Below, piece after piece: positions 8,723 to 17,310 of a stretch of 35,431 nt of DNA. Each line of letters begins with the position of its first letter. Within the stretch, counting starts at the first letter, position 1. The stretch is from Spirochaetes bacterium GWB1_36_13. GTDB lineage: Bacteria; Spirochaetota; GWB1-36-13. Location of the stretch: assembly GCA_001829155.1 (NCBI GenBank), contig MIAO01000122.1:1-35431 (forward strand), read 5' to 3'. Under the pieces are notes generated by a model, which did not search any database, had not been told where the DNA came from, and was given only the letters and a program-made list of their open reading frames with translations. Position numbers and translations under genes: made by a program.

Positions 8723-9042
8723 AAATCATAACATTAGAAGAAACGAAACAGAAAGAAACCCCTTTTAAACTGGATGCAAAAGTTTTCTGGTCTGCAGAAG
8801 ACGCTGATGCAATCAGGCTTACAGTTGAGCCTGGGAAAACAATTCCCCCGCATAAAAGCCCGATGCCGGTTTTATTTTATATCCTGGAAGGAGAGGGAAA
8901 AACAATCGGGGGGAGTGAAGAAGTGAAAATCCGGAAAGACACACTTCTTCATAGTGAAGTTGACGAGCTTCACGGATTTGAGAATACAGGGGAAACGCCC
9001 CTTCGTCTTCTGGTTATTAAACTCAAAGGATGCCTCTCATGA
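8719..9042 (+). CDS. Small cupin-domain protein
   Basis: The 107-aa single-domain protein has a cupin beta-barrel pattern: motif 1 PGKTIPPHKSPMPVLFYILEGEG, and motif 2 HSEVDELHGFENTG. Likely metal ligands are the His in PPHK, a Glu in LEGEG and the His in ELHGF. It overlaps the TetR gene by four bases and its own stop overlaps the ferredoxin ATG, so the genes are probably translationally coupled. Small cupins of this kind often sense or bind small molecules near redox-stress genes; its substrate is unknown. Confidence 0.82.
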   Translation: MKIITLEETKQKETPFKLDAKVFWSAEDADAIRLTVEPGKTIPPHKSPMPVLFYILEGEGKTIGGSEEVKIRKDTLLHSEVDELHGFENTGETPLRLLVIKLKGCLS

Positions 9043-9893
9043 AACGGCAGATTATTAAAATAGACGACGACAAATGCAACGGCTGCGGTCTTTGTGTCCC
9101 GAATTGTGCGGAAGGCGCCCTTTTGATGATTGACAACAAGGCAAGGCTCATCAGCGATTTGTTTTGCGACGGACTGGGAGCCTGCATCGGGCATTGCCCT
9201 CAGGGCGCTATCTCGATTGAAGAACGGGAAGCTGAGGCTTACGATGAGAAAAGAACGATGATTGAAAATATTATCCCCAAGGGGGAAAATACGATTATCG
9301 CTCATTTAAAACATCTTTATGATCATCAGGAAGAAGGATATCTTTCTGAGGCTGTCGATGTATTGAAAGAAAAAAATATTCCTGTGGATATGAAAACCAT
9401 TACGGGAAAGGAGGAAAAAATGAATCACCACCATGGGGGAGGATGTCCCGGTTCAAAGATAGTTGATTTTGCGGGAGAAAAAAAAGAAACTGCCAATCAG
9501 GGGAGCCAGCCTTCCGAACTGACTCATTGGCCTGTCCAGCTTCATCTGGTTATGCCGACAGCGGCTTATTATAAAGGGAAGGATCTGCTTCTGGCGGCAG
9601 ACTGCGTGGCTTTTGCGATGGGAAATTTTCACAGTGATTATCTCAAGGGAAAAAGCCTTGCGATTGCCTGCCCGAAACTGGATTCTAATAAAGAAGTTTA
9701 TGTGGAAAAAATCAGGATTATGATTGATGAGGCGAAAGTCAACACCATTACAGTGATGATGATGGAAGTGCCATGCTGCGGCGGACTGGTTCATATGGTA
9801 AAAGAGGCTTGTGCAAAAGCGAAGCGGAAAGTGCCTGTTAAAACGGCTTTGATCAGTCTCAGGGGCGAAATTTTGAATGAAGAGTGGATTTAA
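9039..9893 (+). CDS. 4Fe-4S ferredoxin-domain protein accompanying Hcp
   Basis: The 284-aa protein starts with a ferredoxin fold: CNGCGLCVPNC gives one full 4Fe-4S cluster. A second set, CDGLGACIGHCP, has the altered spacing seen in this family. A linker with HHHGGGCPG follows, then a domain with DCVAFAMGNFH, ACPKLD and EVPCCGG that could hold further metal. An earlier in-frame ATG exists at 9030, but AAAGGA at 9025-9030 is spaced correctly for ATG 9039, which overlaps the cupin stop as ATGA. Family members are typically next to hcp in anaerobes and probably pass electrons to it; that role is inferred from context. Confidence 0.86.
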   Translation: MKRQIIKIDDDKCNGCGLCVPNCAEGALLMIDNKARLISDLFCDGLGACIGHCPQGAISIEEREAEAYDEKRTMIENIIPKGENTIIAHLKHLYDHQEEGYLSEAVDVLKEKNIPVDMKTITGKEEKMNHHHGGGCPGSKIVDFAGEKKETANQGSQPSELTHWPVQLHLVMPTAAYYKGKDLLLAADCVAFAMGNFHSDYLKGKSLAIACPKLDSNKEVYVEKIRIMIDEAKVNTITVMMMEVPCCGGLVHMVKEACAKAKRKVPVKTALISLRGEILNEEWI

Positions 9894-9921
9894 TTATATT
9901 TAATTTAAATAGGAGGTTACT

Positions 9922-11583
9922 ATGAGTATGTTTTGCTATCAGTGCCAGGAAACGGCAGGAAACAAGGGGTGTACGGTAAGGGGAGTCTGCGGAAAAACAG
10001 ACAGTACTGCCAATCTTCAGGATCTTTTACTGGCGGTTCTTCGGGGGATTTCTTTTTTCTCATCGAACTTGAAAGAATTGGGAGTGGAAAGCGAGGATAA
10101 AACTGATCAATTTCTCATTGAAAGCACATTTACCACTATTACTAACGCAAACTTTGACAATCAGATTTTTTATCAGAGAATTGAACAAGGGCTTGCTATT
10201 AAAAAGAAACTGAAAGATCTTTTTTTGAAGACTTATGAAGCTCAAAAAGGGAAAAAATATGACGGTATTATTCCCCTCGAAGCTGCCTGGGAAAATCAGG
10301 ACTCAGAAGCATGGGGCAATGAAGCTGGAAAACAGGGAGTTTTGAGAACTGAAAACGAGGATATCCGTTCTTTAAAAGAACTCCTTCATTATGGGCTCAA
10401 AGGAATGGCAGCCTATGCCAAGCATGCTTTTGTGCTGGAAAGAAAAGATAAGGCTGTTTTTCATTTCATGTACCGCGCAATGTCGGCTCTCGCAAAAACG
10501 GATATCACGGCGGACGAGCTGGTAGGGCTTGTTTTAGAATGCGGCTCTGTGGGAGTGACCACGATGGCGCTTTTAGATGAGGCTAATACCTCTACTTACG
10601 GGCATCCTGAACCGACAAAAGTTAATATAGGAGTCCGTAACAATCCCGGAATCTTAATCAGCGGTCATGACCTGAAAGATATGGAAGAGCTTCTGATTCA
10701 GACCGAGGGAACAGGGGTGGATGTTTATACCCATAGCGAAATGCTTCCTGCCAATTCATACCCTGCTTTTAAAAAGTACGCTCACTTTGCTGGAAATTAT
10801 GGAGGTTCATGGTGGAAACAGGGGGAAGAGTTTGAAAAATTCAACGGACCAATTCTCATGACAACTAACTGTATTATTCCGGTAAAAGATTCTTATAAGG
10901 GAAGAATTTTTACTACGGGTGTATCTGGGTATGAGGGAGTCAAACATATTCAAGACAGAATCAAGGGAAAGATGAAAGATTTCAGTGAAATAATCGCTCT
11001 GGCAAAAACTTGCCAGTCTCCGGTTTCTCTTGAGGAAGGTTTTATTATGGGCGGTTTTGCCAGAAATACGGTTTTAAGCGTGGCTGATAAAGTGATTGAT
11101 CTGGTCAAACAGGGGAAAATTAAAAAATTTGTGGTGATGGGCGGATGCGATGGAAGACATCCGAGCCGAAACTATTACACCGATTTTGCGAAAGCTTTGC
11201 CGAAAGATACGGTGATTTTGACAGCCGGATGCGCAAAATACAGATACAATAAATTAAATCTGGGTGAGATAGAGGGGATTCCGAGAGTGCTTGACGCAGG
11301 TCAGTGCAACGATTCATACTCTTTAGCCTACATTGCGTTGAAACTTCAGGAAGCTTTAGGACTAGATGATATTAACCAGCTTCCGATCGCTTACAATATC
11401 GCATGGTATGAGCAAAAAGCAGTATTGGTTTTACTGGCGCTCCTCTCTCTTGGAGTGAAAAAAATTCATCTGGGACCCACGCTTCCAGCCTTTGTTTCTC
11501 CCAATATTTTAAAAGTATTGGTCGAGAAATTTGAAGTGGCGCCCAGCGCTTCTGTTGATGCGGATATAAAAACGCTGATATAA
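9922..11583 (+). CDS. hcp: Hydroxylamine reductase / hybrid-cluster protein Hcp
   Basis: The 553-aa protein has the length of the family. The N-terminal Cys motif (C5, C8, C17, C23 in [14 protein letters not shown]...GVCGK) binds the Fe-S cluster. Hybrid-cluster region motifs include [48 protein letters not shown] and [10 protein letters not shown]. Hcp reduces hydroxylamine in vitro and acts as a high-affinity NO reductase and in protein S-nitrosylation in enterobacteria. It is cytoplasmic and oxygen-sensitive, which fits an anaerobic or microaerobic host. AGGAGG lies upstream of the ATG, 28 bp after the ferredoxin gene. It is the last gene of the TetR-headed operon and is followed by a hairpin. 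Confidence 0.96.
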   Translation: MSMFCYQCQETAGNKGCTVRGVCGKTDSTANLQDLLLAVLRGISFFSSNLKELGVESEDKTDQFLIESTFTTITNANFDNQIFYQRIEQGLAIKKKLKDLFLKTYEAQKGKKYDGIIPLEAAWENQDSEAWGNEAGKQGVLRTENEDIRSLKELLHYGLKGMAAYAKHAFVLERKDKAVFHFMYRAMSALAKTDITADELVGLVLECGSVGVTTMALLDEANTSTYGHPEPTKVNIGVRNNPGILISGHDLKDMEELLIQTEGTGVDVYTHSEMLPANSYPAFKKYAHFAGNYGGSWWKQGEEFEKFNGPILMTTNCIIPVKDSYKGRIFTTGVSGYEGVKHIQDRIKGKMKDFSEIIALAKTCQSPVSLEEGFIMGGFARNTVLSVADKVIDLVKQGKIKKFVVMGGCDGRHPSRNYYTDFAKALPKDTVILTAGCAKYRYNKLNLGEIEGIPRVLDAGQCNDSYSLAYIALKLQEALGLDDINQLPIAYNIAWYEQKAVLVLLALLSLGVKKIHLGPTLPAFVSPNILKVLVEKFEVAPSASVDADIKTLI

Positions 11584-11595
11584 TGATCAATTTAC

Positions 11596-11632
11596 GATAA
11601 ACGGTCTATTGAATGACCGTTTATCTTCATTC
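11596..11632 (+). terminator. Hairpin terminator after hcp
   Basis: GATAAACGGTC and GACCGTTTATC form a perfect 11-bp stem around an 8-base loop, followed by TTCATTCTT. It lies 12 bp after the hcp stop codon. Confidence 0.8.
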
Positions 11633-11700
11633 TTAAAATAGACAATTTTAAATTATTTCAATATATTTTATAAATCAAATTATCAAAGAAAGGATTTTTT

Positions 11701-14700
11701 TTGAAAACTTGTAAAAAAACAAAAAAATATGATTTTTATCATTTAGCAAAAAAAATTTTATCTTATATTGATTTAAACGAGCTTTTAGATTTGCTGGGAA
11801 AAGAAATTGAAAAAATTAATCCTGTATCAGGATATTCAATTTCTATGCTTGATGAAAACCAAAAAAATCTTGTCATTCAAAAAATATCCATGCCTCCTGA
11901 TTTTAAAAATATTGAAAAAGCTTATTACCGCTATTCAATGCCGATTGACAGCACTGATATTCTTGCAAAAGTCTTAAAAGAAAAACAAACGCTTTATACT
12001 AATTTAAACCATCTTGATAAAGTGGGGGAGACTGTCCGATCCAGATTTATGTTGTGGAAGATTAAAGAAGCTTATACTCTGCCAATATCTGATGGCAGTC
12101 GTATTCTTGGAAGTCTTTTGATTTATGTGAATGATGAGGTTCAAGGTTCTTTTAATCCAAATGACATAAGCCTTTTGGAAGAAAAATTAACTCTTTTTGC
12201 CCCTCAATTGGCACATTCTCTTTTTTATTCGAGACTGAAAGAAAAAGAGATGATTTTAAAAACAGCCGCAGAAAAGAATAAAAAAGTATTAGCCATTGCC
12301 TATAAAATCAATAACCTGACTTCTGAAAAACTGATTTATACCCAGATTATTAAAGAACTTTTGCAGCTTTTTGATTTTGATTTTGGAGGTTTTTTTCTTT
12401 ATAAAAACGGAGTTTTAGAAGTTATTGATTATTTTGGACTGAAAAGCGAATATAATCAAAAATTTCAATCTATGAAAAACCTTCCTTTAAACAGACCCTT
12501 TCAGATTACAGTCAATGAAAGCGCTGTTTCAATCTGTTTTCTCCAGAATGTTCATTTTTATCTCAATGATTACCAGCAGTTGAAACACCTTCCTGTTCTT
12601 CCAAGAGACAAGGAATTTATTGATTTTCTAGGATATGATATCAGGACGCATTTTTTGATGCCGGTCAGAAAAGACGGGATTCCGATCGGGGTCATTACTT
12701 TGACCAGTCTTGAAAAACCGCTCAATTTGCCGGGGGAAGACATTCAGACTATTTCGGAAATTTGTTCTTTTATCAGTTCCGCAATCGATAATTCGAGGCT
12801 TTACAGCCTGATTGACCATCAGAAAGAAGAAATCAGAAAAACAAAGAATTTTGTCGAAAGCATTGTTGAGTATGCCCCTATTGCTATTTACACAATTGAT
12901 AAAACAGGCGTTATCACCAGTGAAAACCCGATGATGAAAAAACTTTTGGAGGATTTTGAAGGCAAGGCGGTAGGCTCAAATGTTTTTGAGCTGGAAAGCA
13001 TCCGGAAAGCCGGGATTTACGATTCTTTTCATGAAGCTTTAACTCATGGGAAACATTTTGACTTTATGAACCTGAAATTCCTTTCTTCCCTGACAGGGAA
13101 AAAACTGGTTTTGAATGTCAGTATTTCTCCTATCTATCAAAATGAAGAAATATCCGGCGCTATCTGCATGTATTACGATAATACGGAAAAAGCGGCGGCT
13201 GAGGAAGAAATTCAGAAACTTTCGCACCTTACGATCCTGATCAACTCAACCTTAGATATTGAAAAAATATTTGATATGGTTTTTATTTACATTAATAATG
13301 AATTTCATTTTGAAGGCTTGATCTTTTATCTGCCGGATGAGAAAGAAGAAAATCTTTTTCCGGATAAGATTCTGGTTCAGAACCTGAGTCAAAACTTTGT
13401 GGATGAAATTAATCATATCAAAATCCCTTTGACTGAAGAAGGAAGAATCCCTTACGCTTTTAAAAATAATAAAACTCTCTATTTTAACCAGCATAATATC
13501 AAGCAGATTTATAAATCTTCTTATGATAAAATGATGGTGGAAAAATATTCCTTGATGACCGATGTCGTTTTGCCGATTGAGATTTATAATCAGGTAATCG
13601 GGATTATTGAGCTGGTCAATTTTTCTGATTTTCTTGAGCTTTCACAGGAAAATCTGGAGAAAATCAGGGGGTTTATCTCACACATTACTTCAGCTATCTA
13701 CAATTCCAGGCTTTATCAGAAAATGAAAGAAAATAACCTTGAACTGGAAAAAGCGAAAAATGAAATTCAGGCCATGAACGAAATTGCCAAACAGATTAAT
13801 ATGAAACTCAGCCTTCCGATTGTACTTGAGAAAATTCAAAATTATCTGATTGAAAACTATGGTTTTGAAGGGATCAGGATATCATTGGTGCAGCCGGATA
13901 AAACACATTATCAGATTCATATTGCAAAAATATTTGTTGATATGCCCCGTGAGATCAAGGATTTTCAGGAAAGCGAGACGGGAAAAATATATCCTCTTGA
14001 TGAAAGGGGAGGAAGGGTAACCGAGTGCATCCTTTCCAATCAAATTTCATTTTTTACCGATATTTGTCCGCGGGAAATTGAAAACAAAGTCAGCCGTGAA
14101 ATTGTGGAAAAACTTCAGATGAAATCAGTATTAAACATGCCGATTCATATCGAGGATGAAGTGATCGGAGCTTTTACTTTAAGCACTCATACCCGCTTTA
14201 TTTATTTGAATCAGGAAGATATTGCCTCTATCAAGCGGTTTGTCGAGCAGATTTCAGTCGTCCTTCGGAATGCCAAACTCTATGATGAAATTGAAAAGAC
14301 TAAAAATGCTCTTTTAGAAAAAGACAGGGTCATTTCAGAAGACCTGATGATGGCAAAGAGAATCCAAAATAATGTGATTTCCGATAGTTATAAAACCATC
14401 GGCGAGCTGGATTTTTTTGTTCACTATCAGCCCCAATTCGAAGTAGGCGGAGATATTTATGATATTTTCCAGTTGAAAGAAGGCGTCATTCGTATTTTTA
14501 TTGCCGATGCAACCGGACATGGAGTTCAGGCAGCGCTTACAACAATGATTATTAAAACAGAATATGAAAAGGTGAAAATTTTTGAACTTTCAGTAAACCA
14601 TATTTTAAAAACCCTTAACCGGGCATTTCTAAACCAGTATGCCAATTTAACGGTTTTTTTCAGCTGTATTCTCATCGATATTGATCTGAATCAAATGAAG

Positions 14701-15054
14701 CTTTATTACTCATCAGCCGGTCATCCGGTTCAGTATCTGATCCGCGGGGAAGAGCTTGTAGAATTAAAAGCCGGAGGAAAACTCATTGGACTTTTTGATT
14801 CTTTCGAATACGAAAAAGTGACCATGGATATTCAGAAGGAAGATAAAATATTTCTTTTTACAGACGGGCTTTTTGAGGAATTTAATGATCAGGAAGAAGA
14901 ACTGGGGATTGATGAATTAAAACGAATCATTGAAAAAGCTTCTATTCTGCCTTTGAATGAAATGGGAAAAGAAGTTTTAAAAGATGTTGAAAATTATATT
15001 GGTAAGATGGATTTAAATGATGATATTTCTGTACTTGGGGTAAGAATCAAGTGA
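11701..15054 (+). CDS. Cytoplasmic multi-sensor phosphatase, GAF-GAF-PAS-GAF-GAF-SpoIIE
   Basis: The 1117-aa protein lacks TM helices. It appears to carry two GAF domains (about 20-180 and 205-365), a PAS domain (about 385-500; VEYAPIAIYTIDKTGVIT), two more GAF domains (about 510-680 and 695-865), a coiled-coil linker, and a SpoIIE/RsbU phosphatase (about 880-1115). Catalytic Asp residues are present: D918 in VGGDIYD, D936 in ADATGHG, D1055 in FTDG and D1107/D1108 in NDDIS. The start is TTG, set by AGGA six bases upstream. It should integrate several cytoplasmic signals and dephosphorylate an anti-sigma-antagonist-like protein, but no STAS or HPK partner lies in this window. It is monocistronic, 117 bp after hcp. 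Confidence 0.88.
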   Translation: MKTCKKTKKYDFYHLAKKILSYIDLNELLDLLGKEIEKINPVSGYSISMLDENQKNLVIQKISMPPDFKNIEKAYYRYSMPIDSTDILAKVLKEKQTLYTNLNHLDKVGETVRSRFMLWKIKEAYTLPISDGSRILGSLLIYVNDEVQGSFNPNDISLLEEKLTLFAPQLAHSLFYSRLKEKEMILKTAAEKNKKVLAIAYKINNLTSEKLIYTQIIKELLQLFDFDFGGFFLYKNGVLEVIDYFGLKSEYNQKFQSMKNLPLNRPFQITVNESAVSICFLQNVHFYLNDYQQLKHLPVLPRDKEFIDFLGYDIRTHFLMPVRKDGIPIGVITLTSLEKPLNLPGEDIQTISEICSFISSAIDNSRLYSLIDHQKEEIRKTKNFVESIVEYAPIAIYTIDKTGVITSENPMMKKLLEDFEGKAVGSNVFELESIRKAGIYDSFHEALTHGKHFDFMNLKFLSSLTGKKLVLNVSISPIYQNEEISGAICMYYDNTEKAAAEEEIQKLSHLTILINSTLDIEKIFDMVFIYINNEFHFEGLIFYLPDEKEENLFPDKILVQNLSQNFVDEINHIKIPLTEEGRIPYAFKNNKTLYFNQHNIKQIYKSSYDKMMVEKYSLMTDVVLPIEIYNQVIGIIELVNFSDFLELSQENLEKIRGFISHITSAIYNSRLYQKMKENNLELEKAKNEIQAMNEIAKQINMKLSLPIVLEKIQNYLIENYGFEGIRISLVQPDKTHYQIHIAKIFVDMPREIKDFQESETGKIYPLDERGGRVTECILSNQISFFTDICPREIENKVSREIVEKLQMKSVLNMPIHIEDEVIGAFTLSTHTRFIYLNQEDIASIKRFVEQISVVLRNAKLYDEIEKTKNALLEKDRVISEDLMMAKRIQNNVISDSYKTIGELDFFVHYQPQFEVGGDIYDIFQLKEGVIRIFIADATGHGVQAALTTMIIKTEYEKVKIFELSVNHILKTLNRAFLNQYANLTVFFSCILIDIDLNQMKLYYSSAGHPVQYLIRGEELVELKAGGKLIGLFDSFEYEKVTMDIQKEDKIFLFTDGLFEEFNDQEEELGIDELKRIIEKASILPLNEMGKEVLKDVENYIGKMDLNDDISVLGVRIK

Positions 15055-15062
15055 TTTTTTCC

Positions 15063-15080
15063 CCTCCCCTTGCGGGGAGG
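15063..15080. terminator. GC-rich hairpin between convergent genes
   Basis: CCTCCCC-TTGC-GGGGAGG is a perfect 7-bp stem in the 67-bp gap between the stops of the multi-GAF phosphatase (+) and flaB (-). No clean T tract follows on either strand, so it is a possible bidirectional terminator or REP-like hairpin. Confidence 0.55.
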
Positions 15081-15121
15081 AAGAAAACACGGTTTAAAAA
15101 AGTTTGAACAAGAGACTAGTC

Positions 15122-15982
15122 TTATCTCAATAACTGAAGAACAGACTGGGTCTTCTGGTTTGCCTGCGTAAGCATAGAAGTAGCAGACTGAATCAGAATG
15201 TTGTTTTTAGAGTAGTTGACCATTTGGGCAGCCATATCAGTATCTCTGATTCTGGATTCAGCAGCCTGCATATTTTCAGCAGCGCTCATAATTCCTTTGG
15301 TTGCGAATTCAAGTCTGTTTTGGTACGCGCCTAAGTCAGCTCTTTGTTTAGAGATGTTTTTCAAAGCCAGATCAAGCGTTCCGATAGCCTGGTTTGATTT
15401 ATCAGAAGTAGAAAGAGAAAGCAGGTCGTTGGTTGCAACATCTTTTAATCCAAGAGATTTTGCAGTCATTGTTCCAATGAAGACTTTTTCTCTTTGATCC
15501 ATGTTTGACCCAATGTGAAACCACATGCTTCCTACAGCGCTGTTTCCCATCACCGGCTGAGCAAATCTTCCTGTGAGCATGTTCAGACCGTTAAATTGCG
15601 CATGGGATGCGATTCGATCCACTTCATCCACCAGCTGAGAAACTTCAACTTGAATCTGCATTCTGTCTTCAGCAGTATAAATACCGTTTGAAGATTGAAC
15701 AGCAAGTTCTCTGACTCTCTGGAGAATATCCTGAGTATTCTGAAGGTATCCTTCTGCTGTCTGGATAAAAGAAATTCCATCCTGTGCATTTTGAGCGGCT
15801 CTGTTTAAGCCTCTGACTTGTGATCTCATTTTTTCAGATACAGCAAGCCCGGACGCATCGTCGCCCGCTCTGTTGATTCTCATTCCTGAAGACAGTTTTT
15901 CAATGTCTTTCTGAAGTGCATCGTCGTTCATCTTCAGCTGTCTGTTTGAGTAAATGGCGCTCATGTTGTGATTAATAATCAT
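15122..15982 (-). CDS. flaB: Periplasmic flagellar filament core flagellin FlaB (copy 1)
   Basis: The 286-aa protein is a minimal flagellin with only the conserved N- and C-terminal D0/D1 helices, as in spirochaete FlaB. The N-terminus is [16 protein letters not shown], then [20 protein letters not shown]. The C-terminus is [20 protein letters not shown] ending SVLQLLR. I set the start at 15982 rather than the upstream in-frame codon at 16024, because AGGAGG is correctly placed and FlaB proteins begin MIINHN. It is divergent from flaA. It closely resembles the flaB at 31474, differing mainly in the central 140-210 region. Export is by the flagellar type III system, not a signal peptide. Confidence 0.97.
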   Translation of the reverse strand: MIINHNMSAIYSNRQLKMNDDALQKDIEKLSSGMRINRAGDDASGLAVSEKMRSQVRGLNRAAQNAQDGISFIQTAEGYLQNTQDILQRVRELAVQSSNGIYTAEDRMQIQVEVSQLVDEVDRIASHAQFNGLNMLTGRFAQPVMGNSAVGSMWFHIGSNMDQREKVFIGTMTAKSLGLKDVATNDLLSLSTSDKSNQAIGTLDLALKNISKQRADLGAYQNRLEFATKGIMSAAENMQAAESRIRDTDMAAQMVNYSKNNILIQSATSMLTQANQKTQSVLQLLR

Positions 15983-16030
15983 GGCGTAAACCTCCTTGTT
16001 TTTTGTAAGTGTCATCCTTGACATTTTAAT

Positions 16031-16059
16031 ATTTCGGAAAAGTGGTTTTCGTTTCTTTA
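16031..16059 (-). promoter_or_regulatory. Possible sigma-28-like promoter of flaB copy 1
   Basis: On the minus strand TAAAGAAA (16052-16059) is followed 14 bases later by a CCGAAAT block (16031-16037). The sigma-28 consensus is TAAAGTTT-N11-GCCGATAA. Spacing and the -10 region are imperfect. A similar TAAAGAAT/CGAAAATA pair precedes the other flaB, which is the main support. Confidence 0.33.
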
Positions 16060-16195
16060 ATTTTTTTTTTAAATATTTTTTCTTTGCCCCTTTAATAAAT
16101 CATAAAATAACCGAAAATCTTTTTTATTAACTTATGTTAAAAATAATTTTTATTAAAAAACCGTATTCAGATACTTGATAAAAAAGGGGATCAGA

Positions 16196-17131
16196 ATGAA
16201 AAGAGCTTTAACAGGAGCGCTGATTTTTTTTCTAGCTACCAATCTATTGATTTATTCTTACACACCTTCAGGTGAAACCAAGGTCGGAAAAGAAAATATT
16301 AAAACCATTATGCTGGATGATTTTGAAAGTCCCGCTCAGTGGACTGCAAAATATTCCAAGTACAGAAGCCAGACTTGGAAAGATACCGGTGCAGGAGGTT
16401 TTGAAGATGCTGGAAAATGGATGATCTGGAAAACAATTGACGACCTTCCTGTCAAAATTGAAACACTTACTTTTGAATATCATGTTCTTGGGAAAGTAGA
16501 AGACGCTGAAAAAAACTTTTTGCTCAGTATTTATAAAAAAGACGCGACTGGGAAAGAATATGTTTTAAAAGATAATCTGACCGAGGAAGAAAATAAAAAA
16601 GTCAGAGATATTATGAATATGATCCGCTTCCGTTCCGCCAATTTTTTATACAGTTCAAGACCTGAAATCAAGGGGATGGAAGGCAAGCAGGGGACAACCA
16701 TTATGGGGGTCAGGGGAAAGTTTAATATCGGCGGTTATAACCGGATTTATCTTGAGCCGAAGCAGGATCTTTATATGATGGGGCTGGTGGATTCTATCCG
16801 TGTCTGGGTATGGGGCGGAAACTATGATTATGATCTTTATGTGGTGATAAAAAATTTTCGGAATAAGTATTATACCCTTTATCTTGGAAACTTGAGATTC
16901 AGAGGATGGAAACAGATGAGCGTGAAGTTTCTGGGCTATAACATAGAACAGGTAGATCAATGGGTGCCTCAGATTAAGCCGCTTCAGTTTGTCCGGTTTA
17001 TGATTGTCAGTAAAATCAATGAGAAGCCTGATCGGTTTGGTATCTGGCTGGATGATCTTCAATATGACGCAGATTTGTTTGATCAAGTTTATCCTGGAAA
17101 AGCTTTGGAAAAAGAACTGGACTGGGATTAA
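16196..17131 (+). CDS. flaA: Flagellar filament outer-layer (sheath) protein FlaA
   Basis: The 311-aa protein has a signal peptide (MKRALTGALIFFLATNLLIYS) and the FlaA-family hallmarks: MLDDFESPAQWTAKYSKYRS near the mature N-terminus, a central GVRGKFNIGGYNRIYLEP, SIRVWVWGGNYDYDL, and a C-terminal GIWLDDLQYD. FlaA coats the FlaB core of spirochaete periplasmic flagella and is exported by Sec. ATG 16196 was chosen over the upstream TTG at 16175 because a GGGGA ribosome site precedes it and the signal peptide begins there. It is divergent from flaB, with 213 bp between starts. Confidence 0.92.
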   Translation: MKRALTGALIFFLATNLLIYSYTPSGETKVGKENIKTIMLDDFESPAQWTAKYSKYRSQTWKDTGAGGFEDAGKWMIWKTIDDLPVKIETLTFEYHVLGKVEDAEKNFLLSIYKKDATGKEYVLKDNLTEEENKKVRDIMNMIRFRSANFLYSSRPEIKGMEGKQGTTIMGVRGKFNIGGYNRIYLEPKQDLYMMGLVDSIRVWVWGGNYDYDLYVVIKNFRNKYYTLYLGNLRFRGWKQMSVKFLGYNIEQVDQWVPQIKPLQFVRFMIVSKINEKPDRFGIWLDDLQYDADLFDQVYPGKALEKELDWD

Positions 17132-17137
17132 AATACA

Positions 17138-17169
17138 GAGCTGAGGATTAAAAATCCCGGCTCATTCTT
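17138..17169 (+). terminator. Probable terminator after flaA
   Basis: GAGC-TGA-GGATT-AAA-AATCC-CG-GCTC folds as an interrupted stem 6 bp after the flaA stop and is followed by ATTCTT. The T tract is weak. Confidence 0.5.
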
Positions 17170-17255
17170 AAAAATTCTAATATTTTACTCGGCAAAGCTT
17201 TTTTGCCATATTACCGCAAATTCGATAAATTTATGATCATCAAAATTTAAATAAT

Positions 17256-17296
17256 TTATACTGAACCCTATTTTAAGTTGAGTTTATTCAGTATAA
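17256..17296. promoter_or_regulatory. 10-bp perfect inverted repeat before the radical SAM gene
   Basis: TTATACTGAA (17256-17265) and TTCAGTATAA (17287-17296) are exact reverse complements with 21 bases between. The right arm ends just before the AAAGGA ribosome site of the gene at 17311. It could be an operator or an RNA stem controlling translation; the function is unknown. Confidence 0.45.
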
Positions 17297-17310
17297 TTTA
17301 AAGGATTCCA

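Noticed and set aside
16655-17086. 143-codon minus-strand ORF opposite flaA
   Set aside because: It is antisense to flaA with no start signal or recognisable motif.
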